64,000 bases of DNA, taken from contig CM055265.1 of the NCBI GenBank assembly GCA_029237695.1, positions 214,536,506-214,600,505 on the forward strand. Reading direction: 5' to 3'. Numbering within the stretch: the stretch's first letter is position 1; each line of letters opens with the position of its first letter. This DNA comes from Conchocele bisecta (lineage: Eukaryota > Mollusca > Bivalvia > Lucinida > Thyasiridae). Under the pieces are notes generated by a model, which ran no database searches, was not told the DNA's origin, and saw nothing but the letters and a program-made list of their open reading frames with translations. The position numbers were made by a program, and so were the translations under genes. Shown here piece by piece: positions 1 through 15,868 of the stretch.

Positions 1-239
1 GCTGGGACGGTAAACCCATTCACTTTAACTTTGTTTGGAAAACTCAATGAATAAGCGCTCTTGTTACACATTGCACTGATATCTGATACAGTTTCCTATA
101 CAAATGTCCACCAATATTTGGACATTGTAGAATTGGTGTATTGATAAACTACATGTTCTACATTGACCAAATGCTGTTGGCTAAAATGTAGAACCTGTGA
201 GTAGGTAAACAACAGTCTTCTTACATGTTTATACCAATA

Positions 240-1544
240 CAAATGAGACACGCCATGTGATTTTATACCTAAGAACATGTGCAATTTTTGTCGCGCCCGC
301 TTGCGTATAGCGCGATATTGTCTGCACTTTGACGTACGTACGTGCGTCTGGATTTGTGTTAAAGTTTTTACATATGTTATATCTCTGCAACCACTTCACC
401 GATTGACTTGAAACTTCATATGCATATTTACCATCCTCTACATATTCATAGTGCGCAATATGCATGCTTCCCACATGCCCAAGGTCAAGGTGAAATGTCT
501 TAGAAGTTTGCTTTAATGTTTTTGTAAACTTTGCGTTAAAGTTTTTACGTATGTTATATCCCCTCAACTGCTTCACTCATTGACTTGAAACTTCATATGC
601 ATATTTACCATCCTCCAAATATTCATTGTGCGCAATACCCATGCTGCCCACGTGCCCAAGGTCAAGGTCAAATGTCTTAAAAGTTTGCTTTAAAGTTTTT
701 GTAAACTTTGCGTTAAAGTTTTTACGTGTATTATATCTCCTCAACCACTTCACTCATTGACTTGAAACTTCATATGCATCTTTACCATCCTCCAAATATT
801 CATTGTCGAAATACCCATGATGCGCACATGCCCAAGGTCAAGGTCAAATGTCTTAGAAGTTTGTGTTAAAGTTTTTGTAAGCTTTGCGTTAAAGTTTTTA
901 CGTATGTTATATCTCCTCAACCACTTCACTCATTGACTTGAAACTTCATAGGCATCTTTACCATCCTCCAAATATTCATTGTCGCAATAATTGGATACTT
1001 CACTAACCCGACCTCTAGATCCATGGAATCGTTTACTGCAACTCGAATATAGTCTTCTTTTGAGACCATGGACATTTATTCTTGTAAGTCTTAACCAGTA
1101 TACCCTGCTTTTCATAGGCGCCGAGTAAAAGGTGGTGAGGCCAAGAGATTTTGCTGTAAGATTACCTGGCAACAAATCAGGATATTGTAAATTCAACTGC
1201 TGAATTTGGGCCTTCTCTCCAGGTGTATTCTCAACTGTAAATGTCTTAATTTACAAGTCACTGCGCCATAAAACACCATAACATCATGTATATATTATCC
1301 ATTCTATTCCTCGGCGGGCGCGACATGCTGGCCGCGGCCATTCTAGTTCATGAAATATATTTACATAAACTGTGATATTTTCTGTAAATGGCGTCGAAAA
1401 ATGACACAATTTTACAATACATGTAGTATTCCGCATTTGCTACGGACATTTTGTCATCTTTCGACGTCATTTACGGAAAATATCATAAATTTTGTAAATA
1501 TTGCACATGTTCTTAGGTACAAAATCGCATGGTGTGTCTCATAT
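240..1544. repeat. fold-back MITE split by copy A
   Basis: Arms of about 45 bp at 240-284 and 1496-1544 are inverted copies (ATGAGACACRCCATG, then CCTAAGAACATGTGCAA). The right side also holds an internal fold-back region with TTTTCTGTAAATGGCGTCG and CGACGTCATTTACGGAAAA. A relative lies at about 46260-46520 and fragments at about 50740-50980. No coding potential is visible. Confidence 0.45.
291..1346 (+). mobile_element. pearl/Helentron-like non-autonomous element, copy A
   Basis: The element opens with a short hairpin (TCGCGC...GCGCGA around a CCGCTTGCG core) and closes with GCGCGACATGCTGGCCGCGGCC followed by CTAG. Between them are about four direct repeats of roughly 180 bp, each with a GTTAAAGTTTTTACGTATG start, a CTTGAAACTTCATATGC middle and a CCAAGGTCAAGGTCAAA end. 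A CTAG 3' end after a palindrome, plus a tandem core, resembles Helitron/Helentron-derived pearl elements of bivalves; that family assignment is inference. About 250 bp at 985-1230 does not fit the tandem core and was not recognised. The element itself sits between inverted arms at about 240-284 and 1496-1544, so it inserted into an older fold-back repeat. Confidence 0.5.
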
Positions 1545-1827
1545 GATGCCCTTCCCACTGTCATTATGCACACAAAATCTTTTTTCGGGGTACATATAGT
1601 CGCCACCTCGTCCGCATGTCCGAGATTTGCATTAAAGTTTTCAGGTATCTGCTATCTCTGTAACCGTAGGTCAGATTGGCTTGAAACTTGATATGCTTAT
1701 TAGATGTCATCTATATTTATCCCCTCAACGATAGGCAGGAGGGGATATAGTGTTAGTCCATGTACGTGCGTTAGTATACTAACACCTTTCATTTTTCAAT
1801 AACTCCTGAACCGCTTCACCAATTTTT

Positions 1828-2893
1828 GTCGAGCCCGCTTGCAGAAAGCGAGACATAGTGATCATGTCTTGGTGTCCATGCGTCCGTCCGGGCAACCAAA
1901 TGAGAGGAAGGGGCCATTGGGAGGAGCCTAACACAAAATAATCCTTTGATTTATTCCGTGTGGTCCCTTATTCTATTCATAACAAGGAGTCATTTCTATT
2001 GTTCTGGCCCCTTCCATATTGTTGGCAAGTCTGTCCGTCCAAAATATGCGTTAAAGTTTTTAAATACCTTATATCTCTGCCGTCCTAAGTCACATTGACT
2101 TGAAACTTCATATGCTTATTAGTCATCCATCATCCATATATTCATGCTGTATCCCACTCATGCAGCCCCTGTGCCCCAAGGTCAAATGACTTAGAAGTTT
2201 GTGTTAAATTTTTGTCAAAATTTGTGTTAAAGTTTTCAGATACCTACCATCTCTGTAACCTTAAGTCAGATTTGCTTGAAACTTTGTATGCTTATTGGTC
2301 ATCATCCATATATTCATTCAGTGTCACACTCATGCGGCCCCTGTGCCCCAAGGTCAAATGACTTAGAAGTTTGTGTTAAATTTTTGTCAAAATTTTTGTT
2401 AAAGTTTTCAGATACCTACCATCTCTGTAACCGTAAGTCGGATTTGCTTGAAACTTTGTATGCTTATTGGGCATCATCCATATATTCATTCTGTGTCCCA
2501 CTCATGCGGCCCCTGTGCCCCAAGGTCAAGGTCAAATTACTTAGAACTTTGCATATTATAAAATCTGCGTTGAAGTTTTTACATACCTTATATCTCCACA
2601 ATTGTTACTCCAATTTACTTCAAACTTCCAATACTTCCTTTTCATCATCCATATTTTCATTCTATCGCCTGCCCATGTGGTCCACATGCCTAAGGTTAAG
2701 GTCAAATCACTGAGATTTGTGTTAAAGTTAAACATACCTTATATCTCCACAACACTTACTCCGATTTACTTCAAATAATTCTTTATTATCATCCATATTT
2801 TTATTCTAAACTTTTACATACCTTATATCTCCACAGCCCTTAATTCAAACCATCAAATGCCTCTGCGGGCTCGACATGCGGGCCGCGGCCATC
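1828..2893 (+). mobile_element. pearl/Helentron-like non-autonomous element, copy B
   Basis: This is a second, diverged member of the family at 291-1346. It opens with TCGAGCCCGCTTGCAGAAAGCGAGA and ends with GGGCTCGACATGCGGGCCGCGGCCATCTG. The core has four or five direct repeats of about 180 bp with the motifs GTTAAAGTTTTCAGATACC, CATCATCCATATATTCATTC and CCCCAAGGTCAA. No open reading frame looks real. Confidence 0.5.
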
Positions 2894-3101
2894 TGATAAT
2901 AATATTTGGCCACAATGTGTATCTAGGGATGGTGCTTTGTTTTGCATACGACCCACGTCCGACCACCCACTGGTCAAGGTCATGTGGCCCCTGTGCCCAA
3001 GGTCAAATGACGGAGAAGTTTGTTTTGCTTTAAAAAAAATTGCGATAAAGTCTTTGAGGGGTACATCCGTCAGTGTGGCTGATTTCTTGTTATTATTTCA
3101 G

Positions 3102-3231
3102 GGACTTTGTGTTCAAGCCACGGCCATCACTACGGGATGTGTGTCAGTTTCTCATACAGGACTGTGTGAAACGTTACCCCCTCGAGGAATGCCCCGTGTG
3201 TAAATGTCGGGCCATGGTCGAGGACCCTGCT
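3102..3231 (+). CDS. host RING-H2 gene, exon with first zinc ligands
   Basis: An internal exon follows the acceptor TTATTTCAG at 3101 and ends at a donor GTATGT at 3232. The first base completes a codon (phase 2), and the frame then reads 43 residues ending CPVC-KCRAMVEDPA. The Cys-X2-Cys is the first pair of RING ligands. The frame joins exactly to the exon at 10845 and on to 32800, where the remaining ligands lie, so the three form one C3H2C3 RING domain near the C-terminus. Proteins with this fold are usually E3 ubiquitin ligases, but no partner or substrate can be read from the sequence. Upstream exons lie outside the window. The family member was not identified, so no symbol is given. 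Confidence 0.75.
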
Positions 3232-9657
<6,426 letters not shown>

Positions 9658-10590
9658 GCGGCTTGGATGCAGCTGCCCGCTTGCGGTCGGTGTGATATAG
9701 TCACTACTTCTGGTATTTGCCAAATATCTCCACAACCGATTGACTTGAAACTTCACATACCTCTTAATCATCATCCATATTTTCATTCTATAGCCCACCC
9801 ATGCGAACCCCATGCCCAAGGTCAAGGTCAAATTACTTTAGTTTGCGTTAAAGTTTTGGCATAATTGCTTTAAATTTTTAGATGTTCTGTTATATCTCTG
9901 CAACCACAAGACAGATTGGCTTAAAAATTCATATACATACTTGTGTTCAAGGTCAAGTGACTTAGCCAAAAACTTAAGTATAAATTTCTATCTGTTATAT
10001 CTCTACAACCCAAAGTCGGATTGTCTTGAAACTTCACACACTTATGCCCAAGGTCAATGTAAACTGCCCCCATGATTAAGGTCAAATAAATTTGCGGTTC
10101 ACTAGATGCTTGTAGATTTCTCCTATAACTTCTTTATCGTATCAACGATTGGCTTGAAATTCATCTGCCTGTTTATCATCATTCCCCATCTGAAATATGC
10201 TCCGCCATGCCCAAACTCCGGTTCTAACAGTAGATGTGTGTGCGTTTCTCCATTCTCCTATAACTTCTTAACCATATCTACAATTGAGTTGAAACTTCAT
10301 ATGCATGTTTATCATCATCCATATTTTCATTCCCTGCCCCACCCATGCTTTCCACATTTGTTTGCATATAGTATTGCGTTCACATTGTGATAAAATTGTA
10401 TTAAAAATCACAGTCACTAGTGTATAAAATGATTGTTCTAATTAACATGTCACTGTGATGATGTTACTGACATCGTTCCTCCATATATTGGGAAACACGG
10501 GAGTGGTTTAAACTATGCCACTCTACAGAACCGAGTGGTGTCATTCACCGTTATATTTGTGTTGCTACTTGTTGAAATGTAACAAAGTCA
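9658..10590 (+). mobile_element. pearl-like repeat fragment after the minisatellite
   Basis: It opens with a degenerate CTGCCCGCTTGCGG start and carries four decayed core repeats (TTGACTTGAAACTTCA, ATCATCATCCATATTTTCATTC, CCCAAGGTCAAGGTCAAA). It belongs to the family at 291-2893 but lacks a clear 3' end. The last 200 bp hold nothing I recognise. Confidence 0.45.
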
Positions 10591-10593
10591 GTT

Positions 10594-10820
10594 AACCCTT
10601 TTAACACCACAGGCCTTTATGGTGGTATTGGCAAAATGTGTAGAGCCAGATGAGCCGGCTCGTGACGAGCCGTCTCATCAGGATCTGCACTTTTTGTATT
10701 TTTCATATTTTTGAGAGCAAAAACACACCTTTTTCATAAATTGACTAGTCTGACGATTGGATCGGTTGCTAATTTAACATATCAAAATCCATTCCAGTTA
10801 CTTAGGGGTGAAAGGGTTAA
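10594..10820. mobile_element. MITE with TTAACCCTTT ends (TTAA-type)
   Basis: The ends are TTAACCCTTTTAAC and GTGAAAGGGTTAA, i.e. inverted repeats closed by TTAA, as in piggyBac-type MITEs. Inside is a strong palindrome (GAGCCGGCTCGTGACGAGCC) followed by GTCTCATCAGGATCTGCAC. Related copies lie at about 33247-33526, 34801-35040 and 48774-49000. Confidence 0.6.
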
Positions 10821-10844
10821 TGAGTTTTCTCCACATGATTTCAG

Positions 10845-10947
10845 GACGTGGTCAAGGACCCGAAGCTAAGAATAGAACGTGTTTACTGCGGGCACCTGTT
10901 CCACCATGGGTGTTTAGGGAAATTCATGCGGACACCCCCTTTTAAAG
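10845..10947 (+). CDS. host RING-H2 gene, middle exon
   Basis: The exon lies between acceptor GATTTCAG (10844) and donor GTATGC (10948). It reads 34 codons plus one base and contains CGHLFHHGC, which supplies Cys-X-His, His and Cys of a RING-H2. It follows in frame on the exon ending at 3231 (phase 0) and splits a glycine codon with the exon at 32800 (phase 1). Spacing fits the RING consensus: about 24 residues from the CPVC pair to this Cys, then about 15 to the final CPNC. The downstream intron is 21.9 kb because it contains the Polinton. Confidence 0.8.
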
Positions 10948-11018
10948 GTATGCTTGTTACATTGACTAGGTATTCAAATACGTGAGCAGGGACAACTAAA
11001 GTAGGTTGCTGTCATTGC

Positions 11019-11155
11019 AGTCTATGCTCAATAAATGTAAATCCAATAATCGTTTACAAGAAAACATTGTTAATGAGAAATTTACAGACTATCATATGTG
11101 TGCACTTACAAACATTTTTGTCGTACAAAGTTTAGTGAAACGGCCCCCTGGTGTT
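11019..11155. mobile_element. half copy of the GGCCGTTTCACTAAAC MITE
   Basis: The segment runs from TATGCTCAATAAATGTAAATCC through ACAAACATTTTTGTCGTAC to AGTTTAGTGAAACGGCCCCC. This matches one arm of the fold-back MITE seen whole at 59275-59524. The other arm is missing. Confidence 0.55.
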
Positions 11156-11247
11156 GTAAGGGTACCCGGCACCAGGCCAGGATGTTGTACTTTCAGTTCT
11201 GGAAATTTCTGTGTCAAATAGACAATGCTTTCCCATACAGGTGCATT

Positions 11248-11845
11248 TTTGTCGCCCCTGCTTTAGCAGAAGGCGCAACTACTTCTTATGTCAAAAAGTT
11301 TGTTCAAGTTTCTTCATCATGATATAACTTTAATATTACTAGACGGATTACTTCAATATTTGGACTCTTGATACATGCAAGCATTTGGAACACACTCATG
11401 CCACCATTAACATGCCCTTGACCTTTTTGACCTTCACATGGTTGTGGAAACACTTAGCCATTTTTTTACGTCAAAAAGTTTGTACAAGTTTCTGCATCAT
11501 GATATAACTTTAATATTACTAGACGGATTACTTCAATATTTGGACTCTTGATACATGCAAGCATTTGGAACACACTCATGCCACCATTAACATGCCCTTG
11601 ACCTTTTTGACCTTCACATGGTTGTGGAAACACTTAGCCATTTTTTTACGTCAAAAAGTTTGTACAAGTTTCTGCATCATCATATAACTTTAATATTAAT
11701 TGGCGGATTGCTTAAATATTTGGACACTTGACACATGTGAGCATTTGGAACACACTCGTGCTGCCATTAACATGACCTTGACATTTTTTTGTGTTTAGTG
11801 CATGCACTTCTCTGATGGTTTTTGTAATGCTTTCTTTAGCACATG
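11248..11845 (+). mobile_element. pearl-like element interrupted by the Polinton, left part
   Basis: It starts GTCGCCCCTGCTTTAGCAGAAGGCGC, followed by three direct repeats of 180 bp (GATATAACTTTAATATTAC, ATATTTGGACTCTTGATACATG, CCCTTGACCTTTTTGACC). It then continues to CTTTCTTTAGCACATG, where the Polinton begins. The sequence resumes at 31250. An inverted, uninterrupted relative lies at about 43890-44730. Confidence 0.6.
11840..11845. repeat. 6-bp target-site duplication, left
   Basis: CACATG directly precedes the first base of the left TIR and is repeated at 31250-31255. Six-base duplications are characteristic of Polinton/Maverick integration by a retrovirus-type integrase. Confidence 0.9.
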
Positions 11846-12044
11846 AGTAGTAGTAAGGGAGTCAAAATGATACCACCTACCGTGATATCATTTATAACCC
11901 TCTATAATACCCCCACCACCCCCGAAAATCAAAAAATTGGTTAACGAGGAAAATTGGGTCTCCCGACAGCAAATTTATGAATTTTTGGAGAAAATAATTT
12001 TGAAAAGAGGGAGTCCCAATTATATTGGTAATTGACTTTTGAAA
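11846..12044 (+). repeat. Polinton left terminal inverted repeat (199 bp)
   Basis: It starts AGTAGTAGTAAGGGAGTC and ends TTGACTTTTGAAA. It matches the reverse complement of 31051-31249 with one visible mismatch (A at 11943 against T). Near-identical arms imply either recent insertion or TIR correction during replication. Confidence 0.95.
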
Positions 12045-12080
12045 GTATATATTGGTGTCATAAATACATCATGTTTTTTT

Positions 12081-12097
12081 CACGTCCAATTGAACAG
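12081..12097 (+). promoter_or_regulatory. subterminal promoter-like motif, left
   Basis: CACGTCCAATTGAACAG follows a run of seven T residues and lies about 30 bp upstream of the ATG at 12128. The same motif with the same T-run lies about 28 bp upstream of the zinc-finger gene at 30750, and inverted upstream of polB (30663-30680). The repeated position before a start codon suggests an early promoter or initiator; function is inference. Confidence 0.5.
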
Positions 12098-12127
12098 AAA
12101 AAACAAGTACCAATATTATTAGAGAAA

Positions 12128-12502
12128 ATGGATAATACAATACAATTGGAATTGAAAATTTTTAATGACTGTGTTGAAGAAGTTTACGAAGCTTACGGGG
12201 GTTATAATCCTGTATATAAATTCTATAAAATGAGAACACTAGGCGATATCGAATATATGAAATACCAGCGTAATTTATTACGCTCCGATAAAAACCTTAC
12301 ATTTACAATATTATAACGGCAATTATGTCAACTATACAAGAGGCAAATACAAACATTAAGACGGATAATGCGTATCGGATATGAAACTAAGGTGTATCAT
12401 ATAAAAAATTTAAAACCCAACGATTCGTTTACGAATGTACATTTCTACGATATCGCTTATAAAGATATTGAAAAATTATTATTGATACACTACTATAATT
12501 AA
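12128..12502 (+). pseudogene. left-terminal Polinton ORF, one in-frame stop
   Basis: The frame opens at ATG 12128, just inside the left TIR, and reads a Tyr/Asn/Lys-rich protein (start MDNTIQLELKIFND). It meets TAA at 12314-12316, then stays open for 61 more codons to TAA at 12500-12502. Both parts share the same composition and many Tyr, Lys and Ile residues, so I read them as one gene of about 123 codons with a nonsense codon. An earlier ATG at 12032 lies in the TIR and is a less likely start, because the promoter-like motif at 12081 would then be inside the gene. No family was recognised. It mirrors the zinc-finger gene at the other end. Confidence 0.45.
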
Positions 12503-13105
12503 TTTATAGCCGAGTGTATTTTCCTTATCGAAGGTATGTAACGGGCTATCTGAAATTATTTTTCATCAACCTCGAGCGGTCTTATAGGAACGCCGTTGTC
12601 ATACTTTGAGTGTATTTTTCCTTATCGGTGGTATGTAAACTGGCAATCTGAATTTATCAAATTTATCAACCTCGAGCGGTCGGATAGGAACGCCGTTGTC
12701 ATGCAGTTGTTTACCATAGCGACCACATTTGTAGGGATAGAAATAAATAAATAAATAAAAAATGTTTAACTCCAACCGCGGCGCGAACCCACGACCCTCG
12801 TCTCTATACATTATCGCCTTAACCCACACGACCACGTAGGCTGTTATGATAAACATTACCTAGTGTTGTACAAGTATCGATTTACGACAATGTTTCAATT
12901 ACACGTGTTATGAACCATGCGTAAATTGATAGCCGAGGTAAACAGACAGTTATTTATAGTCGAGTGTATCAATTTACACAGGTGATTACAGTGTAATCCT
13001 CGACCGAATTTGTTATGCGATTACGGCGTAATTATCAGTGAAAAACACATGTTGTATAGGTATGTAAATTTGTTTACTGCACCAATATAATTATTTTATA
13101 AAATA
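12503..13105. other. non-coding Polinton spacer with a ~92-bp direct repeat
   Basis: Two direct copies at 12512-12602 and 12608-12702 share GAGTGTATTTT, CCTTATCG, GGTATGTAA and CAACCTCGAGCGGTC, then ATAGGAACGCCGTTGTCAT. Further down, at about 12770-12845, the - strand looks tRNA-like: an A-box-like TGGTCGTGTGG and a B-box-like GGTTCGCGCC 44 bp apart. The arms do not pair well. No convincing gene is present. The AT-rich 3' part ends at the stop of the gene at 13106. Confidence 0.5.
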
Positions 13106-13723
13106 TCACAATGGTGCTGTAACATTTCTTCCGACTTTATCTCCAAGTTTTTCCCTAAATTTATCCCAATCAGTACACTCAATTTTGGGCATGGTGGCGC
13201 GCGCCTTGATTCTTATATCATTTTTTAATTCTTCATATCTCCCCATTTCTTCCACCACGGATTCAAGCTCTAAATTTGATATTTTCTTATCGGCCAACGC
13301 TTTGGACACCATAACGTCGATGCTATTTTTCTTCGACCTGGCGAGAACAGATATTCTATCATGTTTTCTACATTTTTTCTCGAGTTTTCCACCCGACGCC
13401 CTAATTACCATACACAACAACCCAGAAACGGCCGACACCGCACATAAAATCCCCGCTACAGGAACCGTTATAATGGTGGATATAGTTGCAACTGTCCCCG
13501 CCCCACACAACACAGAAACACTCGCTAGAGCCGTGCTAGATGCTTCAGCAGTGTTCACCGCGCGTCTATATTTTTTAGCGTTTCTTTTTCTATTTGTATA
13601 TTCTCTAACTAAAATATCCTGCATAGCGACGATATTATTCAACCTAAAATCTGAACTTCTTTCGTTAATTGTACACAGTGTTGATGGAGTGGTATTGACA
13701 ATTGGAAGCGTTGATTCGTTCAT
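13106..13723 (-). CDS. Polinton membrane protein with helical tail
   Basis: An intact frame of 205 residues from ATG at 13723; a TTG three codons upstream is unlikely. The N-terminal 55 residues are polar and basic. Residues about 65-108 form a long hydrophobic block rich in Ala, Gly, Val and Ile, probably a two-helix hairpin. The C-terminal 95 residues are charged and helical (KLEKKCRKHDRISVLARSKK...SNLELESVVEEMGRYEELK). Similar hydrophobic-hairpin proteins with a conserved EExxRYxxLK-like tail occur beside fibre genes in other Polintons, as far as I recall, but the function is unknown. The gene lies 20 bp downstream of the fibre gene on the same strand and could be co-transcribed. Confidence 0.65.
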   Translation of the reverse strand: MNESTLPIVNTTPSTLCTINERSSDFRLNNIVAMQDILVREYTNRKRNAKKYRRAVNTAEASSTALASVSVLCGAGTVATISTIITVPVAGILCAVSAVSGLLCMVIRASGGKLEKKCRKHDRISVLARSKKNSIDVMVSKALADKKISNLELESVVEEMGRYEELKNDIRIKARATMPKIECTDWDKFREKLGDKVGRNVTAPL

Positions 13724-13743
13724 GATTTTCAATATATTAGTAT

Positions 13744-15868
13744 TTACAAAATAAGTTCAATTAACAATGAGACAATAGTGGAAGAACTCTCTGGGTCACC
13801 GATTTTCGTAACAAAGTTAATAACACTACCTTTGGAAAGTCTAATTCGATCATAACCGGAGAACGAAACCACCGTCAAACTATCTCCAGAGATTTTAGTG
13901 ACTCCAACCCCCCGTTCTTCCCCATCTACTACAATATTTATCGCGACCGCGCCCACAGGTTTACCACCACCATTAACCGAGCAGACCGCCATTTGGATAA
14001 CTTCACCTGCGGCTGTCATAGTGTATCCCCCACATTTATTACTCGCTTTGGCACCGAACGAATATTCATAGTGCCCCTCAACCAATGGGCCCCGCTTCTC
14101 AGCCCAAACTGTTATGACACGTTTTGGTGTGTTCATTGTTCGCACTATTCCGGCAAGCGCACTGTTTGAGTTATATGCCTCAGTACGAACTCGTTTTACT
14201 TGATCATCAACCGCAACAAGTGATTCATCAACGGCGCGGATAGATTCAACCACTCGGGCTCCTAATCCCGCAATCCCCGTCCGATCCTCTGAGCGCAACA
14301 CCCTATAAGCCTCCGTAAGGGCCGCCTGGTGGTCTTCTCGGGCTTTCTCAATACCCGACCGGGTCTCTTTTTGAAATTCGGTTATTTTTTTTTCTAGTTC
14401 GGTAAGTGCCGCTTCTCTGCTGAGAGAGTCCTCTAAGCGCAACGCATCATAAGCCTCCGTAATGGTCGCCTGGTGGCCTTCTAGGGCTTTCTCAACACCC
14501 GACCGGGCCTCTTTTTGAAATTCGGTTATTTTCCCGTCTAGTTCAGTAAGTGCCGCTTCTCTGATGAGAGAGTCCTCTGAGCGCAACACCTCATAAGCCT
14601 TCGCAATGGCCTCCTTGTGGTCTTCTCGGGCTTTCTCAACACCCGACCGGGTCTCTTTCAGAAATTCGGTTATTTTTTTGTCTAGTTCACCAACCGCCGC
14701 TTCTCTGTTGAGAGAGTCCTCTAAGAGCAACACCCTATAAGCCTCCGTAATATCCGCCTGGTGGTCTTCTCGGGCTTTCTCAATACCCGTTCGGACTCCA
14801 TCAAGATCCAACCGGGTCTCTTTTTGAAATTCGGTTATTTTTTCGTCTAGTTCAGTAAGTGCCGCTTCTCTGTTGAGAGAGTCCTCTGAGCGCAACGCCC
14901 CATAAGCCTCCGCAATGGCCTCCTTGTGGTCTTCTCGGACCCCCTCAACCCCCGACCGGGTCTCTTTCAGAAATTCGGCTATTTTCCCGTCTAGTTCAGT
15001 AAGTGTCGCTTCTTTACTGAGAGAGTCCTCTAAGCGCAACGCATCATAAGCCTCCGCAAGGGCCTCCGCAAGGTTCGACTGGTGGTCTTCTCGGACTTTA
15101 TCAATACCCGACCGGGTCTCTTTTCGAAATTTTTTTATCTAGTTCGGCAACCGCCGCTTCTCTGACGAGAGAGTCCTCTGAGCGCAACACCTCATAAGCC
15201 TCCGTAAGGTCCGCCTGGTGGTCTTCTCGGGCTTTCTCAATACCCGACGTGGCCTCTTTTCGAAATTTGGTTATTTTTTTGTCTAGTTCGGTAAGTGCCG
15301 CATCTCTAATGAGAGAGTCCTCTAAGCGCAACGTATCATAACCCTCCGTAAGGGCCGCCTGGTGGTCTTCTCGGACTTTATCAATATCCGACCTGCTCTC
15401 TTTTTGAAATTTGGTTATTTTCCCGTCTAGTTCGGTAAGTGTCGCTTCACCGATGAGAGAGTCCTCTAAACGCAACGCATCATAAGCCTCCGTAAGGTCC
15501 GCCTGGTGGTCTTCTCGGACTTTATCAATCCCCAACCGGGCCTCTTTTCGAAATTTGGTTATTTTTTCACCTAGTTCGTTTAGTTCCGTTTCTCTGATGA
15601 GAGAGTCCTCTGAGCGCAACACCTTATAAGCCGCCTGATCTTTCTCAATATCCGTTCGGACTCCCTCAATTTGTGCAGTCGCCGTCAGCACTTCTACTCT
15701 AACATCTGATATACTCCTGTGAATCCCGTTTGTGACCCTCGATATAGTTTTATTAGCCAGGTTTTGTGAAAAAAAATTCAGGCTATTGGATTGGCGAAAG
15801 CCGGGCGGCGGGCGGGCGGCGGGCGGCGGGCGGGCGGCGCGGCGGCGGCGGGCGGGCGGCGTCCACAA
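13744..15868 (-). pseudogene. long coiled-coil fibre-like protein, broken
   Basis: The - strand encodes at least nine copies of a 48-residue repeat (EDSLxREAAxTELDxKITEF, then KETRSGxxKxREDHQA). These are rich in Glu, Lys, Leu and Ala and are expected to form a coiled coil. A globular C-terminal region of about 130 residues follows (starting near NTPKRVITVWAEKRG). A stalk plus head suggests a trimeric fibre or receptor-binding spike; this is inference. The frame is broken at about 15131-15139, where an 8-bp deletion relative to the sister repeats removes part of a Lys-Ile-Thr-Lys stretch. The 5' end runs into a CGGGCGG tract and then a host repeat, with no ATG. A short open - strand segment at 17465-17640 may be the displaced N-terminus. 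Confidence 0.7.
15800..15862 (+). repeat. G-rich (GGGCGGC)n tract, G-quadruplex candidate
   Basis: A 60-bp tract with at least eight GGG runs separated by one to four bases lies exactly where fibre coding sequence stops and the nested host repeat begins. On the + strand it fits the G3-N1-7 quadruplex pattern several times over. Read on the - strand it gives an Ala/Arg/Pro stretch unlike the rest of the fibre, so it is probably not coding. Confidence 0.8.

Noticed and set aside
12770..12845. tRNA gene on the - strand inside the Polinton
   Set aside because: A-box and B-box-like blocks are 44 bp apart, as in a tRNA, but the acceptor, anticodon and T arms do not pair convincingly.
12599..12856. 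85-codon - strand frame in the Polinton spacer
   Set aside because: It overlaps a direct repeat and the tRNA-like segment, shows no motif, and has no neighbouring promoter-like motif.
13185..13754. 189-codon + strand frame opposite the membrane-protein gene
   Set aside because: Antisense shadow of the - strand gene at 13106-13723, whose hydrophobic/helical layout is protein-like; the + frame is not.
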